In this document: piece after piece, positions 22,343-35,214 of the stretch
Layout of the letters: each line of letters begins with the position of its first letter
Numbering within the stretch: the stretch's first letter is position 1
From: Brevipalpus yothersi
Taxonomy: Eukaryota > Arthropoda > Arachnida > Trombidiformes > Tenuipalpidae
Direction of reading: 5' to 3'
NCBI GenBank assembly: GCA_003956705.1
Contig: QZCP01000779.1
Location: 143,007-207,006, forward strand
DNA length: 64,000 nucleotides
Notes under the pieces: generated by a model
Told to the model about the DNA's origin: nothing
Seen by the model: only the letters and a program-made list of their open reading frames with translations
Database searches by the model: none
Program-made: the position numbers and the translations under genes

Positions 22343-23102
22343 TTATTTAGAGGCATTTTTTAGATTTGATTCCCAAACATTGTTCACGATTATTATCATC
22401 GTTTTCTTTGATTTGATCCCACGAGTAGATGGAGGTAGGGTTGGTCTACGGGTAGTTCTGGATCTTGCTTCCAAAGTTTCTCTGTAAAATTTAGTACACT
22501 TCTATGGAATCAAATCACGACATTATTGATCAGTTGTTAGCTAAAACAAGTAGGATCTCACTTGAATGGTTGATAGCCTTCGATACAAGCAGGGCTCGAA
22601 TTCCTTCCTCCCACAGAAATAGATCTGTAAAATTTATTTTCACCAAAATTTGACTGACTTGATGGATCATCACTCACCATATCGCATGGAGTTCTTTTCC
22701 TACGAAATTCTTGCAACTGCTCCATTCTCTCGAGATTGAAGAATTCATATCTACTAACGCAATTATGGAATTTATTGTATCCTTCTTCATAAGGCAAGCA
22801 CTAAAAGAATTTTGATTAGATCAGAATTCTCCTAACTTAACGATGATTGTTACCCTTTGTAAGCATTGCATTATTTGTCTTGTGTCATTCTTTTTCTTCA
22901 GTCCATATCTGATATACAACTCTCCTAGAGCAAGGATTTCAGCCCCACCTCTACAGTCAAGAGAAGTTTGCCGCATACTTGGAGCATTTTTCGAGGCCGT
23001 CTTACCCAGAGAGAAGTGAGGCAGTGAAATAATCACTGCAAGAAAGCAGATTAAAGACATGAAACCTGTACAGGTAGTAATTTTCATCCAACTTGAATAC
23101 AT
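22343..23102 (-). CDS. SSP4: secreted protein, reverse-oriented copy
   Basis: Exons 23102-22854, 22800-22678 and 22501-22343, phase 0, introns of 53 and 176 bp, 176 aa. It is the only intact copy on the minus strand and is closest to SSP5: both share exon-2 text VSR, FFNLERMEQL and the exon-3 end NNVWES. Cysteines differ from the family: the leader-proximal Cys is Phe (HFS), GxxC became EILAL while an extra LDC appears, and the exon-2 YC is lost while TPC appears. Disulfide pairing has therefore probably changed. Start ATG at 23102 matches the family start. Secreted by its leader; function unknown. Confidence 0.72.
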
Positions 23103-23639
23103 GTTTTGTTTAATGAACTCTACGAATTACTATTTGAGAAACACTAGATGCCGATTTTATTCGCGAGAATGATTCAAAACCGACTGTATTCACAGGCTCT
23201 TGTTTCAATCCAGAGAATTTGTGAGTGTGTGAATTCAGCATTTTCAATAGAAATTAAATCTAATTTTCATTTATTGCTTTCATGTTATCCCCAAAGTTCT
23301 CATTCTTAGTAATCTTCATGAATGTTCTTTCATAAGTGGCTGATGCTAGAAGACGGAGTGAGGTTAAAGACATTTCACGTCTTTATCGTGTTTCTTTGAA
23401 TATGATGACTTTGGCTGTGCTCAGATGGGCCAATTTTGGATTACTGAAAGAGAAGATAATTATTGTCCCCAAAATGGTGAGATTTGTAGGTGCATTTGGA
23501 ATAAACAATTCAATGAACAGTTTGTCTGAAGCTATCCAATTCCGATGATAAACCTGGGATATCAGCTTTTCTCGATGGAAGTAATCGTTTCGATATTACT
23601 GCTCATTGAAGCAAAATCAGAGAGAAAGTTTCGGAGAAT

Positions 23640-24230
23640 GAACCCATTAATTTAATCGATCTAGCAGCTGAGGTCTGATCTTTCAATCCATTCTGATCTT
23701 TAGGAACTTCAGGTGGCTCTGGTGAAGGCATAAAACGAGTACTATTGATGTGTTCAAACTCTTGAACCTTCTTGCGAATTAGTGACATCATGCCAATACG
23801 TGTTAAGACATGCTTTATGGACAATCCCTCACGAGGAACTCCATCAGCAAACGTCTCAGAGTTATCTGCACCAGGCTCACAAAGATGACGCATGGAGAGA
23901 GACCCATATAATTGGGAATTGCGTTCTGATTTACCATGCAAATCATGTACAAGCCATCAAGAATTGAAATCATCTTGAGGAGGCATTCTATATATTCATC
24001 ATTGCGTTCAAGGATGGCTTGCCTTGATGAGAATCGGAATATCCAGGAAAAAGGATAAAATTGCGATTAATTTGGAGTTTTCTATCTGGTATAACAAACT
24101 GATAGGGCTATATCAATTTTTCTACAATTCACAGGTAGAACAAGCAGAGCCAGAATGCAACAACATTGCTATGTGTTGCCTTTGAGAAATCCTCCACATG
24201 AGCGCACTGCTGTTCAAATCTATCAAGAGT
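23640..24230 (-). pseudogene. Mi-2 fragment a (start of last exon plus intron)
   Basis: Closely matches about 61,170-61,745 of the Mi-2 gene, including HLCEPGADNSETFADGVPREGLS and the intron preceding that exon. Presence of intron text shows a DNA duplication, not a retrocopy. Frame is lost before and after, and QHVL became KHVL among other changes. Not expected to make a useful protein. Confidence 0.8.
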
Positions 24231-24842
24231 ACACAATTTGATTCTTACTTCGATGCTTGCACTGATACAGTCAGTTGCAAAAGTTTATGGCCAGATCAAA
24301 TCTTGAGAATTGTGTTGAATGAGATGAGGATTTGAATTTTTACAGATTAATTTGACTCCATAGTTATCGAAAAATATGTATTTAAGGCTGCAATCAAGGA
24401 TTATAGGTGAAAAATTGGGATAAATTACGCTGTGAGATGAAAAATTGTTGCGAAAATTTACGGCCACTCTGCATACGAGTTTGTAGCTTTGAGTAATAAA
24501 AACACACAATTTCTAGCATCTCAATGTTCTCATCTTGGGAGCGGGAATTCTTTTCTCCTTTTATTTTATACATTGTATCATTCTGCTTTTCCCTCTTCTT
24601 CCAGAGAGAATAGAACAAACCATAAAGGCTCTACACGAGCCGGAAAATATTGATTAGACATTTAACATCAAGGCTATACTACATTCTGGACGTCCAGACT
24701 ATGAAGGATGCATAAGTACTCAGTCTGTCTGAACAAAAAATCAATAGAGTGAGATAGATAGATAGAGAGACGAATAGAACATTTCTATCCTACTCTGGGC
24801 TAGATACTGGCTTGCGCACTCCACGAAAAAAATTCTCAAAGA

Positions 24843-25133
24843 TCAATAATTAATCTCAACACTTCTTCTTTCGATTAGTTGAATTAATCGAGGCTTCATG
24901 GACATTATTAAATTTTGAATGACTGATTGATCGATCATAGCCCAATCAGAGAATATAGCTATCTCAAGCTCAGATTTTGTTCCAAATTGACGGCCATTCT
25001 CGTAAGCTTTTCGTGCTAGGAGTCCCCAAATATTCTCAATAGGACTAAGATCAGGGCTACGTGTGGCCCACCCCAGCGTTTCGATGAAATTTCCTAATAA
25101 CCACGATTTCGTGGAAGCAGTATGGATCAACAT
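24843..25133 (-). pseudogene. Tc1 transposase C-terminal fragment
   Basis: The minus-strand frame has TLGWATRSPDLSPIENIWGLL, the third catalytic motif of Tc1-family transposases, and the usual tail, but nothing of the DNA-binding half or first catalytic Asp in frame. It belongs to a different subfamily from the PPYSPFLNPIEN elements at 0-8 kb. Upstream sequence (25,134-25,480) may hold decayed remains. Confidence 0.75.
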
Positions 25134-26620
25134 TGGTGATAGACGAATGAGACAATCTTTCTCATCAGGTTCGTTGTTGCCTTTCTTGCGTCTAGCTTAC
25201 GAACATGATTCGTTTTGCCCATCTCTCTGACAAGTCTCTTCCGTCGCTGTTAATGGTGGTGCCATAGTAATTTTTTCAGAATAACATGGATCAGCAGGGC
25301 TTGCCGCGACTATCGCAGCTCTTGGTTCTCTCTTCCATCTTCTGCTACATTTGTTGCATATTTATTGCATTCATATCACCTTGTTTGCCTGATTGATACC
25401 ATGGGGTCGACTAACTGGGTATATGCTCCGTTAAAATGATACATTCGTTAAGGGCCAGAAGAAGCATATGGAGCGTCTTTGATTAAAGAGGAAAAGTAAA
25501 CATGAGTTGGACGATTGAATCATTAATGGATCAAATACAAGACTTGAGGTTGTTATTTCTTGTTACAAAGCTGGTCATCTCTGGAGCGTCATCATTGAAA
25601 AAATAAGAGAGATGTGGATTGCAAGCAAAAAAGTTGTTTTGCAAACTTTCTTTTGGATTCATGTTTGCCAAAAGACGGAATCTGGTCTATCATACCATTC
25701 ATAGTATGGCAGCCGGATGCCAAAGAGTTTGTGAAGTTCTTCCACTAAAAACCACTAAAATAAAGTTAGTTGCAATTGAACTTGCAAAATTCGAGCCTCC
25801 GGCGATGAAATTGTTGTTGTTGCTACTGCTGCTACTGCTACTGAAGATTTTACTCGTTATGAGATTCATGTTTTGCAACTTTGAAGATTAAATAAATAAA
25901 TAAATACATCTTCTCTGTTCACCGGAATTAAAAAAAGGACGATGGAAAATATTGTTTGGGTGTGTCCAAAGTTTAATTTTTATCTCTATGATTCTTATGA
26001 GTAATCTCTGAGAGATGTGCTGTCTCCTTATCTTCATAAGATATCTTATTTTCTAACAAATCTAATGTAGATGGTGGCCCTTCAAAAAAGCAGATGAAGG
26101 AGGAAAGACTCCATAACGAATGGGTACACGATCAATTGTTTGGAGAGAAAGGAAAAAGAAGAGGAGAAGTCGCAAACGATTTTATCAGCCTTACTGGTAT
26201 TGCAAAAGCTATAATTTTCGTAGTAATCGAAAGGACGATGACGATGACCGTCCCACCAACGTTTGTTAGTATATACAAGGAAAGTAATGTACTCACCCAG
26301 TTCCATGATGATTTTGATTGAAACAACAGCTATCTTACCAGTTTATGTCATTATATGAGATCCTAATCCCACTTCCATGATACTTTTACTTGAAAAAATT
26401 CAGTTAGCTTACCAATTTACGCCTTTTATTTTTGAGATCCAAATCCCTTTATTTTTAAACATCACATGATCATCCCAAAAAGAATGTCCATTGTAATCAC
26501 TTTAATTAATAACACAGCTGCTTTCCCTCTCTCTCTTGCTCCTTCTCTCCCCAAGCCTACTTATGTTCAAATTCTCATCTCTAGTAATCTCTATGAGATA
26601 ATATCAATTGATAATCTTAT
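25134..26620. other. No gene recognised
   Basis: Mixed intergenic DNA with a short CTG/GCT-type triplet run near 25,810-25,845. No frame with recognisable domain. Confidence 0.45.
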
Positions 26621-26880
26621 CTCACCATCTGCTGATAAGATAGAATGATAAGAAAGAGAAAGATGGCTATAGAAAAGTAGATGGAGATGAGGATGGAGAT
26701 AAGATGAGATATGTTGGAGTGAGGAGAAACAGAGGGATAAAAATGAGATAAAAAATCGATAATCGAGCAATGTTAGATAAGATTGTAAGATTAGATAAGA
26801 AATAGATAAGGTGAGAGATAAGATGTATTAATAGATTAGATTGTGAAGATAAGGAGTAAGATCTGGAGATTAGAGAATTA
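26620..26880. repeat. GATAAG-rich degenerate simple repeat
   Basis: About 260 bp in which GATAAG/AGATAAG recurs about ten times on the plus strand, mixed with agat/gaga text. This looks like a decayed simple-sequence tract. The density could also give GATA-factor sites, but nothing nearby suggests a regulated promoter. Confidence 0.6.
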
Positions 26881-26935
26881 TCTCTATTCAGTTGAAATGT
26901 CATAGTATATAAATAATGTAGTATATAATCAACTT

Positions 26936-26952
26936 GTGGGTTCGAATCCCAC
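26936..26952 (+). other. tRNA T-arm / pol III B-box-like motif
   Basis: GTGGGTTCGAATCCCAC forms a perfect 5-bp stem with the canonical TTCGAAT loop and contains the B-box consensus. I found no matching acceptor stem or A-box in the preceding 90 bp, so this is not a supported tRNA gene. A SINE head or tRNA relic is possible. Confidence 0.35.
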
Positions 26953-27472
26953 CAGAATGTCATGAATCTAAATTACTTGAAGAACCTCGAATAAACTTCA
27001 GTCAGAATCTGACCGTCACAACTGTTAGTGTGGCAACCAGTGGATCTTTCTGAACCACCAATCATCCAAATTGATTGATAATCTCATGAGTTTAATTGTT
27101 ATTCTGCTTTGATATTGTCTATTATGGTCACGTATATGCGTAACGAAAATTGTTCTAATTATCTATATCAAGCTTGATGAGGACATTCCAATGGGAGAGG
27201 ACAGATAAGATGCAAGTCAAAAATAGACTTTAGCTTCCTCATCGAGGAATTTTGGCAATGATTCGAGGAACCTTATAAGGTGTTGAACAGGGAGAAATGT
27301 CTCTCTCTCTGCTTCACTTGCGAGAATATATAAATAATGTATCTAAAATCTAGAATAACACTCGATCATAACCCAATGAAAATGGAAGATGAATTTTGTT
27401 CACTTTCATGGAGCAAGCTTGGTAGATCAAAAAACTATCAAGTGATAATCTTTCAATTCAAATATTTCGAAA

Positions 27473-28090
27473 TCATCTCCCTTCTAATAATTCCGGACGA
27501 ATACCATATCGACAACAACGCTCTTCGAGGTCTGCATTTTTGTACAATTCACGGTGACGCTCTGCTCGCTCACGACCAGTGCCAGCGTTAATTTCTCCAT
27601 TTGCATCCTCTTCTTCTGCTTTCATTCTTAATCTCTTTTTTGATTCAAAAGTTTCCATATCAAGTACAGGAGGCTCATCCATATCAGTTTTTCGACAATA
27701 ATTACGATACATAGATGAATGGAATACATCTAACTGCAGTTCAGAGATCCATTGACAATGCCAATAAGACATGTCTTGAAATTTTAAAAAAAATTCTCTA
27801 AACTTTGGTGCCGGTCTATTAGCGGGTGGCTTGATTGGAATGCTTTTCTTCACCTCACTTTTCTTTTCTCCATTCTCATCTCCTTCACCTTCGGTTTTAT
27901 CCTTATCACCATCTTCCTCATCACCATCCTCCTCATCATCATCTATCGGATCTTCGATTTTCGCCCATCTCCATGTCAATATTTTCTGCACTTTTGCCTT
28001 CAATGGCTCTGCAGATCATCGTGGACACATCCAATCCCCATCAGGTACAACTCGTAAAGGTGGATTAAAACAGAATGTATGATATGCAGA
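27473..28090 (-). pseudogene. Mi-2 fragment b (PHD finger end plus chromodomain)
   Basis: Minus-strand text gives the end of a PHD finger (FNPPLRVVPDGDWMCPR), then KAKVQKILTWRWAKIED, an acidic insert, and the chromodomain (FQDMSYWHCQWISELQLDV), as in CHD3/4/5 proteins. The codon for the final zinc-binding Cys after CPR is TGA, a stop, so the copy is broken. It then stays open for 176 codons. The parental exon lies beyond the right edge of the window. No flanking helicase sequence follows, so this is an isolated duplicated piece. Confidence 0.78.
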
Positions 28091-28629
28091 TGGATTAAAA
28101 CAAAGCATCCTGATTGTCTCACAAACATTTTCATGCCTCAGAGTGATCGGTATCACACATATTTTAAGGTCAAGTAGTATCAGAATAATCATGATGATCT
28201 GATAAGCTTGTGGAAATTGATGCAATCGGAGAGGAAAGGAGTACAAGAGGAGGCTGCACGTTAGTCGGCCGGGAAAATTATCTTCTCTTTCAGTGACCTA
28301 AAATACACCCCATATGAGCACAGCTGAAGTCCTCGTATCTAAATGATCACAATGTGGACGTGAAATGTCTCTAATCTGACTCGGTCTTCCGGCATAAATC
28401 ATAAACTGACGATAAACCATTTCGAATTCACGGAGAAAGAGATTTTAGAACGATAGCATGAGAGTGATGAATGAAAATCAGATTTACTTTCCAGTGAAAA
28501 GAGCTGAATTCATGCATTCGCAAATTTAATCTAGATTGAAACTAGAGCTTGTGGATACAGTCGGTTTTGAATCATTTTTGCATATAGAATCAGGATCTAG
28601 GGTTTTTCAAATAGAAATTCGTATAATTC

Positions 28630-29402
28630 ATGAAACAAAACACGTATTCAAGTTGGATGAAAATTACTACCTGTATAAGTTCCATGATCTTAATCTGCTT
28701 TCTCGCAGTGATTATTTCACTCCTTCACTGCTCTCTGGGTGAGACAGCTTCGAAAAATATTCCAATTATGCGAAGAACTTGGGATCTCTGTGGGGGTGAA
28801 ATCTGTGCTCTCGGTGAGGTGTATGTTAGATATGGGTTGAAGAAAAAGAATGACACAAGACAAATAATGCAATGCTTACAAACGGTAACAATCATGGTTG
28901 AGTTAGAAAAAATATAATCAAATCAAAATTCTTCAAGTGCCTGCCTCCAGATAAAGAATACCATCGATTCTATAGATGCGTGAGTAGATTCGGATTCTTC
29001 AATCTCGAGCGAATGGAACAGTTGGAAAAGTTCTGTTCGAAAGATCTTCCGTGTAAAATGGTGAGTGATTAATCATCAAGTCATTCGAACTTTTGGTCAG
29101 TGAGAATAACTTTCATAGACCAACGCATGTGGGAGGAGGGGAAAAGAGCCCTGCTTTTATCGAAGGCGATTAACCACTGAAGTGAGATCATACTTGTTCA
29201 AGCTAATAGCTGATTAATAATGTTGTATTTGATTGCATAGAAATGTGCTGAAAATTACGAAGGAATTTTGAAAGCTAAATCCTCATCTACCCATAGACCT
29301 AAACTACTTCAATCCACTCGTGGGATCAAATCAAAGAAAACGGTGGTAATAATCGTTAACAATGTTTGGGAATCTCATCTGAAAAATGCTTCCAAATATT
29401 AG
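28630..29402 (+). CDS. SSP5: secreted cysteine-rich protein
   Basis: Exons 28630-28884, 28938-29060 and 29241-29402, phase 0, introns of 53 and 180 bp, 179 aa. The family ATG has become ACG (text cacgtattc where others read catgtattc), and an in-frame ATG four codons upstream, at 28630, supplies the start. Leader, GEVYVRYGLKKKNDTRQIMQC, exon-2 RFGFFNLERMEQL and exon-3 end VVIIVNNV are conserved. Extra cysteines (DLCGGEIC, exon-2 first residue, DLPC) set it apart with SSP4. Secretion is inferred from the leader; function unknown. Confidence 0.73.
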
Positions 29403-30179
29403 TGGTAACGGAAAAAAGGTCGAGCAAATCTTTTTTCTCCAAGTAAGCTCAAGATTACGAGATAGTATATATCTTTTAAATATTTCAGTGAAATGATGAG
29501 AATTCAATATAATAGGGTCAGTAATGATTTTGGGAGTCTGATATGGCCGATCACTCTTGATTTGGTCATTTTCACTTGTCATCATACTCTCATCATTAAC
29601 TTTCTTCATATCACTCTTTCCCTCATGATCGACAATAACTAGCTTACAGAAACTATGAATTCATTCCTTAGGGTTTAACCATTAGTATATCAATTTTTCT
29701 CAATGTTCTCAGCTTGCTTATTATTATTATTATCATTGAATGTTTTAATCTAGTTAATTTCATTTTTTCGAATATGATTGGAATTTCTCTCAATCTATCT
29801 TAACCACTCTGAATCAATTTACAGATCAATTTGTCTCAATTTTTTTCTCAACTCACATGGACTAAAAAATCCAGCAAATGGAACAGCTTCTCCAAGTTAT
29901 TTTGCTATGGGTGCAACAAGATGAGAAATTCCATGCGTGGCATTGATAACTGCTAGATCAAAATTAATCGTTACTTTTGTTTTTTTTTCTACTTTGATTT
30001 TCGACTTTTACCCTTTCTTTTCGCTGACGGGTTTCGATGCTACCGGTGTTACAGCTAATGCCTATTTATCATTTCCATTCAATGATTTTGATGGTGATCA
30101 TCCAGAGTCACCTCAAATTCTAGCCATCACACTTAGACTAACCTTTTCATCAGGTGTGTTGCTGGTCGCTTTTTTCCGC

Positions 30180-30290
30180 TTACCACTTTTGCCTTCAATG
30201 GCTTCGCAGAACATCGTGGACACATCCAATCATCAGGTACTTATTGTAGAGGTGGATTAAAACAGAATGTATAATACGCAGATGGAAATG
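30180..30290 (-). pseudogene. Mi-2 fragment c (PHD finger end)
   Basis: About 100 bp matching the PHD end of fragment b. It keeps the Cys codon after CPR that b has lost but has its own in-frame TAA upstream. After KAKV it diverges with a GTAAGC that looks like a splice donor. Too short to be functional. Confidence 0.7.
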
Positions 30291-31074
30291 AATCACAACA
30301 CAATATTTCACCACCATCCCTATTTAGCTCATCGGCCACTCATCTATAAACTTTTACGTAGCGAGTGTCGTTAAAACTGAATGGCCGGTAAAGAGCTCTC
30401 TTTCTCTGCCTTTCTTCTCTTTTTTGGCTATTTCTTAATCCCTTTCCCATCCACTACTCGAGGCAAAAGATTAGCAAAGAGCGCCCTGATATTTGTAATT
30501 GCTAATAAATGTCTTCATTCCTGAGAATGATAAGCCTAACACATATTTTAAGGTTGAGTAGTATCAGAATGATTATAATGATCACGTCTGTTTATGGGGA
30601 GTGATGCAATCAGAATAATGAGAAGTGTAAACTTTGGCTGGATCTAAATCGTAAGCCTACAGCCAAGTTCATCAGGATGAGACAGATAATTCCAACTGAT
30701 AAGATAGGAGCCTAAATGGACAATGGTTGGTTTATAATCAGGTGAGGCTATCTGTCTCATCATATTGAACATGGCTGTATATCGAACAAGATGCTCTAAT
30801 CGTAACTGATGGAGAAAAGATTGCTGCACATACTTATTTTGATTGAAGACTTGCGAGAATTCAAACCAAGAATGTATCAAGATGAAGATAGCTGGAAGGA
30901 AGAAGAGAGAATAGATTCTTAACGATTGGTGACGTGACGAAATCCGAAAGTTACAAGAATTGTCCGATTTGGTTGATCAACAATCGATGGTGAAAAAGGA
31001 AATGAGAGAGTATCAAAAACATAAATCTCTCTGATAACTGTAACCTTTAAAGACCAGAGGAGACTCAAAAGTCA

Positions 31075-31300
31075 AGACCATTAATACATCCATACTTGTA
31101 GCCTTTAGCTTCCATAGAATCATCCAAAATATCCAACATCCATCATCATTTGAGGGAATACCAGTACTCAATGTCCAGTTTCCTTCAACTGTCTCATAAT
31201 TTTTTGTGCTACAATGAGTTTTCCAGATGCTATTGTCAATGCGCTTTCTTTGTGGGCATTGTTAAGAGCTTCCTTAATTCAATGAAAAATCTTTCTGCTT
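31075..31300 (-). pseudogene. Mi-2 fragment d (helicase exon)
   Basis: Matches about 62,905-63,120 of the Mi-2 gene, the start of the helicase C-terminal exon around the KLIVLQKMMRQLKETGHRVLVFSQ region, with several small deletions that break the frame. It ends close to the left TIR of the element at 31,320. Confidence 0.75.
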
Positions 31301-31319
31301 TTGATAGCACTGCTGAATG

Positions 31320-33189
31320 AAAGGACATGTCCGGAAAACGGGCTTTTTTGGCCCATGTCCGATTTCGATAAAAAGTATATATTCTGAAAGATCATGGTCT
31401 ATAAATCACAGAAATATAACTTTTAAGACGCTCAAATAAAAGGTTCTCGAGTTTTCAACATTTGAAGTTCGATAGAAAAATTGCCCAGAATCGGAAATTT
31501 TGATAGATAAACCCATGAGATGCATCATTCTGGATTGGGAGATCTCAAAGAGAGTCATCTACTCAGTTTTAGCCAGATTTTGGCTGACAAAAAAAGAAAT
31601 TTTCCCAGTAAATGCTACAATATGAGAAGAAATCACTAGAATTCATATATCGATTACAATGAATAGGTTCATCTTCGTTTGATGAGATTGAATTCGTGAT
31701 GGTGCGATTTTTGCAGACGAGTTTTAATAGTTCAATCATACTTCCCCAGTCTTCCAGATTTTCATTTAGTGTAGTTAAGTGAAAGACGAGTTTGACTTTT
31801 GATTGAATGAGTATTATTGTCAAAGTGATTCAAGGATATTATTTTGAGAGATTCTTCTGTAGAAATAACAAAAGATCAACATCGATAAAGGGATTTATAA
31901 ATACATGTATTCTGAAAAGAAAGACTCTCGTTTTGAATGAACAAGTAACCATCAACGTTGAAGTGGAGGCAGGACCATATGATCTTGATACTCTGAAAGA
32001 AAATTGATAAAACAATCGATGAGAAGAATAGAGATGCATATTCATATCAAACACTCACCAATCTAAATCAGAGCCTTCATCCTTAGCCTCGATGCCTTGA
32101 GCAAAAGTGCTATCGAGAGAGGCAGCTGGAGCGGGACTCTCAAAACCACTCCCAACAATTGATAAGATTGTCAATCACGCCAATATCACTTCTTTGACTC
32201 ACTCTGCAAAACGATTATTCCATTCTCATTCTCTCACCTACTAGCTGAACTCTCATACAAGTAAGAAGTAGTTCAAGTGCTTTTCTAGCCCTAACCCTAG
32301 GTGAGGGGCCCCTGGCACAGGTGGCACCACAAACCTAGCACACACCTTTCACACTCTCCGATGACTCACCTATTAGGAAGGCTCGGCTCCAACCGACAAC
32401 GCAAGCTGAAGCTCAATGGGTTTATATACTCTCCATTCATGGAGAGGATGGTGGTACTTTAGAGCAAAATCCTAGAGTTCCATTGGTTGAAAGATTTTTC
32501 GAGAATTCGATGTTTCGGAATGGTTTTAAGTAGTTCATCTCGAATTATTTCAAGAAAGTTTTCATTGAATTTCCAATCAAACAATGAAAAAAACGAATTT
32601 CCTGATCAGAATAGCTTTTTTCCCCTTTTTTGCCTGTAACTTTTTTTCCGACAGTATGAGCTCTACTTTTGATGACATTTTTGGCCAGCTCATGTTAATA
32701 TACATCATATTATCTCACAACTTTCCTGCCATCAAAGTATCTAGTGGCCGAAATGGGCAAAAAACTGTATTTTTAAGTGTTTTTGGGTCATAACTTTTTT
32801 TCCGCCCAGTTAACTCATATTTTTGAGAACATTTTTGAAAGTACAATGAAAGAATGCATTCTAATATAATCTAATTTCCCTGCCATCAAAACTCTCTGAG
32901 GGTCATCGAGCGAGAAATTCACTTTTCACCACTATTTTAGTTAATTAAATGTCTTAAAAACTATCGGACTTCAGTTTCGAGGCTCATTTCCGATTTCTCA
33001 TGAAAATCTATGCAAAAAAACATGTTCTCGGGAATTTTCGAAAAAAGTTCTGATCCTCAGATCACTTTCCTGCTATCTCGAGTTCGACAGATCGGACTGG
33101 ATTATCGACTTCAGATTCGGAATCCTCGCAAAAAGTTCAGTTGAGGACGAACAAAAAATGAAAATGGGCCAATTCCGGACATGTCCTTT
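31320..33189. mobile_element. Non-autonomous TIR element, no transposase
   Basis: About 1.87 kb between inverted 17-mers AAAGGACATGTCCGGAA (31,320-31,336) and its complement (33,173-33,189). Each holds the perfect palindrome GGACATGTCC. GGCCCAT text lies near both ends. CTGAATGA occurs at 31,313-31,320 and 33,197-33,204 and could be an 8-bp target duplication, which would put the true right end at 33,196. The interior lacks coding frames and repeats phrases such as cctgccatcaaa and aactttttttccg. Superfamily not determined. Confidence 0.55.
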
Positions 33190-33425
33190 GGGCCATCTGA
33201 ATGATTTTTTGTCTTCACTGAATTCCAATTTGAAATCGAGGATGCTTAGGTGTAATACTATCAGTGTATATATAGGATATAACCACGTACACAAATCTTG
33301 CAATCAAATTTCAGTGATCCTACAAATGAAAAATTGTAATCAAGTGCATGAAAATTCTAGTCCAACCCACAAATTAATTACAAGATTTGTTGAGATTTGA
33401 CTTTCTTTTATTTCCAGTCTCAGAT

Positions 33426-34283
33426 ATGTATCAAGGATGGACAAAAACTATCCCATATTTCAGTGACATCGCTTTGCTGGGCATTTTTTTGGCAATTACT
33501 TCACTTTCACATTGTTCTCGAGGGAATTTGACTCCGAAACTGAATTCATCAGCTTTTGAGAGAGAATTAACAGGTAAACCATGGCCAGGAGTCTGTGTTC
33601 TTGGCGAAGTGGATTTTGAATATCGTATGGGAAAGCACATAAAAGTGAAAAATGATGAACATGAAAGACGAATCATGAAGTGTTTACAACAGGTAATAAT
33701 TGATGATGAATGATATAAGTTTTTCAAATCATTTCTTCATAAGCTCCCCCCATACGATATTCGATATTCTGGATTTCATAAATGCATCCTAGAACACGAT
33801 TTTTTCCAGTTTGGACGTATATCCCAATTAAAAAATTATTGTCTGATAAAAACTCATCAGTATTTTATGGTGAGAATCTGCCTATGAACTTATTCCCACT
33901 AGTCAATGATATTTGCTCTTTTTTCATTCAAGATGCTTCATTGTTTCAATTCACGTCAGAGCTCTCCAAAATGGCCAGCTCGATCATCAGAGCAAATTGA
34001 GGTGAGATATTCTCTGCTTCAGCTTAGCTGTAGTTAAATTAATCATTCTCGCCAATCACAGAGATGTGCAAGAGAATATAGCAGGTACCTTGGAGGAGTT
34101 GTTGGTGATACTCTAAGGCCAACTAGGAAGAGGAAGGTTCGTACTACTCGTGGACTTAAGCCTAAAAAACCACCGCCAATGAGACCTTCCCGATTTACTC
34201 ATAAGCCCAAGTCGACGAGAACAATCGTAGTGATAATAGCCAATGCAAATGGATCTAAAATGAAAAACGTTTCCAAACACTAG
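33426..34283 (+). CDS. SSP6: secreted six-cysteine protein, most divergent copy
   Basis: Exons 33426-33692, 33744-33869 and 34062-34283, phase 0, introns of 51 and 192 bp, 204 aa, the longest member. Cysteines sit at HCSRG, GVC, MKC, HKC, NYC and RC, the family pattern. GEVDFEYRMGKH replaces the usual GEVYVRYGLKK, and exon 3 has a long Arg/Lys/Pro stretch (TRKRKVRTTRG) before TIVVIIANAN. The ATG at 33426 is the family start; an upstream TTG-initiated extension is not credible. Secretion is inferred; function unknown. Confidence 0.72.
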
Positions 34284-35214
34284 AGAAATCATTCTGAACA
34301 ACCATCTTCTTACCCAAACAGTATGAAGGCAGGAAAAAATGCTTATTCTTGTTGAGAATCTCAATCAAGATTCTCAGACTTTATCATCACAATTCGATTT
34401 GAATTGCTAAATCAACTATTATTTCAATTTCAATTCAATTGTTCTTCTTTTTTCCTTTCTGAGTGAATATTTACATGTTTATTTCATTTGATACAGCTTT
34501 TCTTCAGTGTTAACCGTTAGATTGGTGGCAAACATGCCACAAACCCTAGCAAAATAATCGATATTCATCCAGATTACTAGTTCTATTTGGAGTATCCATT
34601 CGAGTGATGCAATTCAAATCATTATTAAAATAAAGAATCAAGTAGCATTGATTAGCCATTTGGCTGGCCTTTGTCATGAGTTGGTCAAAATTATCTCGAT
34701 TTTTTCTTCAAAGTTGGACGCAAAAACATCTGAAAGTCTTTCATTCGGTTTCAAGCTTCGGCACCAGAATGCAAGCGAATTATGGATGAATTCAAGATTG
34801 TAGAAACCAATCCACAGATTTTATTTTCCGGAAAACACTGTAGGAATCATCAAAACGAGTAGAAATAGCGATAGTGACAGTAGCATTGGATTTGATGGCT
34901 AACCTCATTAGATCTCTACCCGATGTGGATCATGTACAGTGTCGGACAGAAAAATTATCAGTAAGGCGGCAAATCTATTTCTCAGGAAATAGCGAATAAA
35001 AACTTCTTTCTCCGAGCAAGAATGCTAAGTATTAATTCTCTCTGTTTTAGAAAAGAATCGGAAGGATAATCGATCTGTGAAAACTAATTCATCATCGTTA
35101 TTGATAAAAATGGAGATGATGAGCTCTTCTGGAGTCAAAGTGGAAAGAATACCATTCCAATCGAAAACTTGAGAATTCATCAATGCATCATACACTTGGG
35201 ACTCATTCTCTTTA
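34284..35214. other. No gene recognised
   Basis: AT-rich spacer between SSP6 and the first pseudoprotease. The frame at 35,025-35,294 is open only because it includes Mi-2 fragment e. Confidence 0.45.

Noticed and set aside
26880..26960. A complete tRNA gene
   Set aside because: T-arm is perfect, but no acceptor-stem partner, D-arm or anticodon arm fits in the preceding sequence.
30644..30880. 78-codon minus-strand frame
   Set aside because: No recognisable domain; it lies within old duplicated sequence that also resembles about 59,200-59,340, where the frame is not open.
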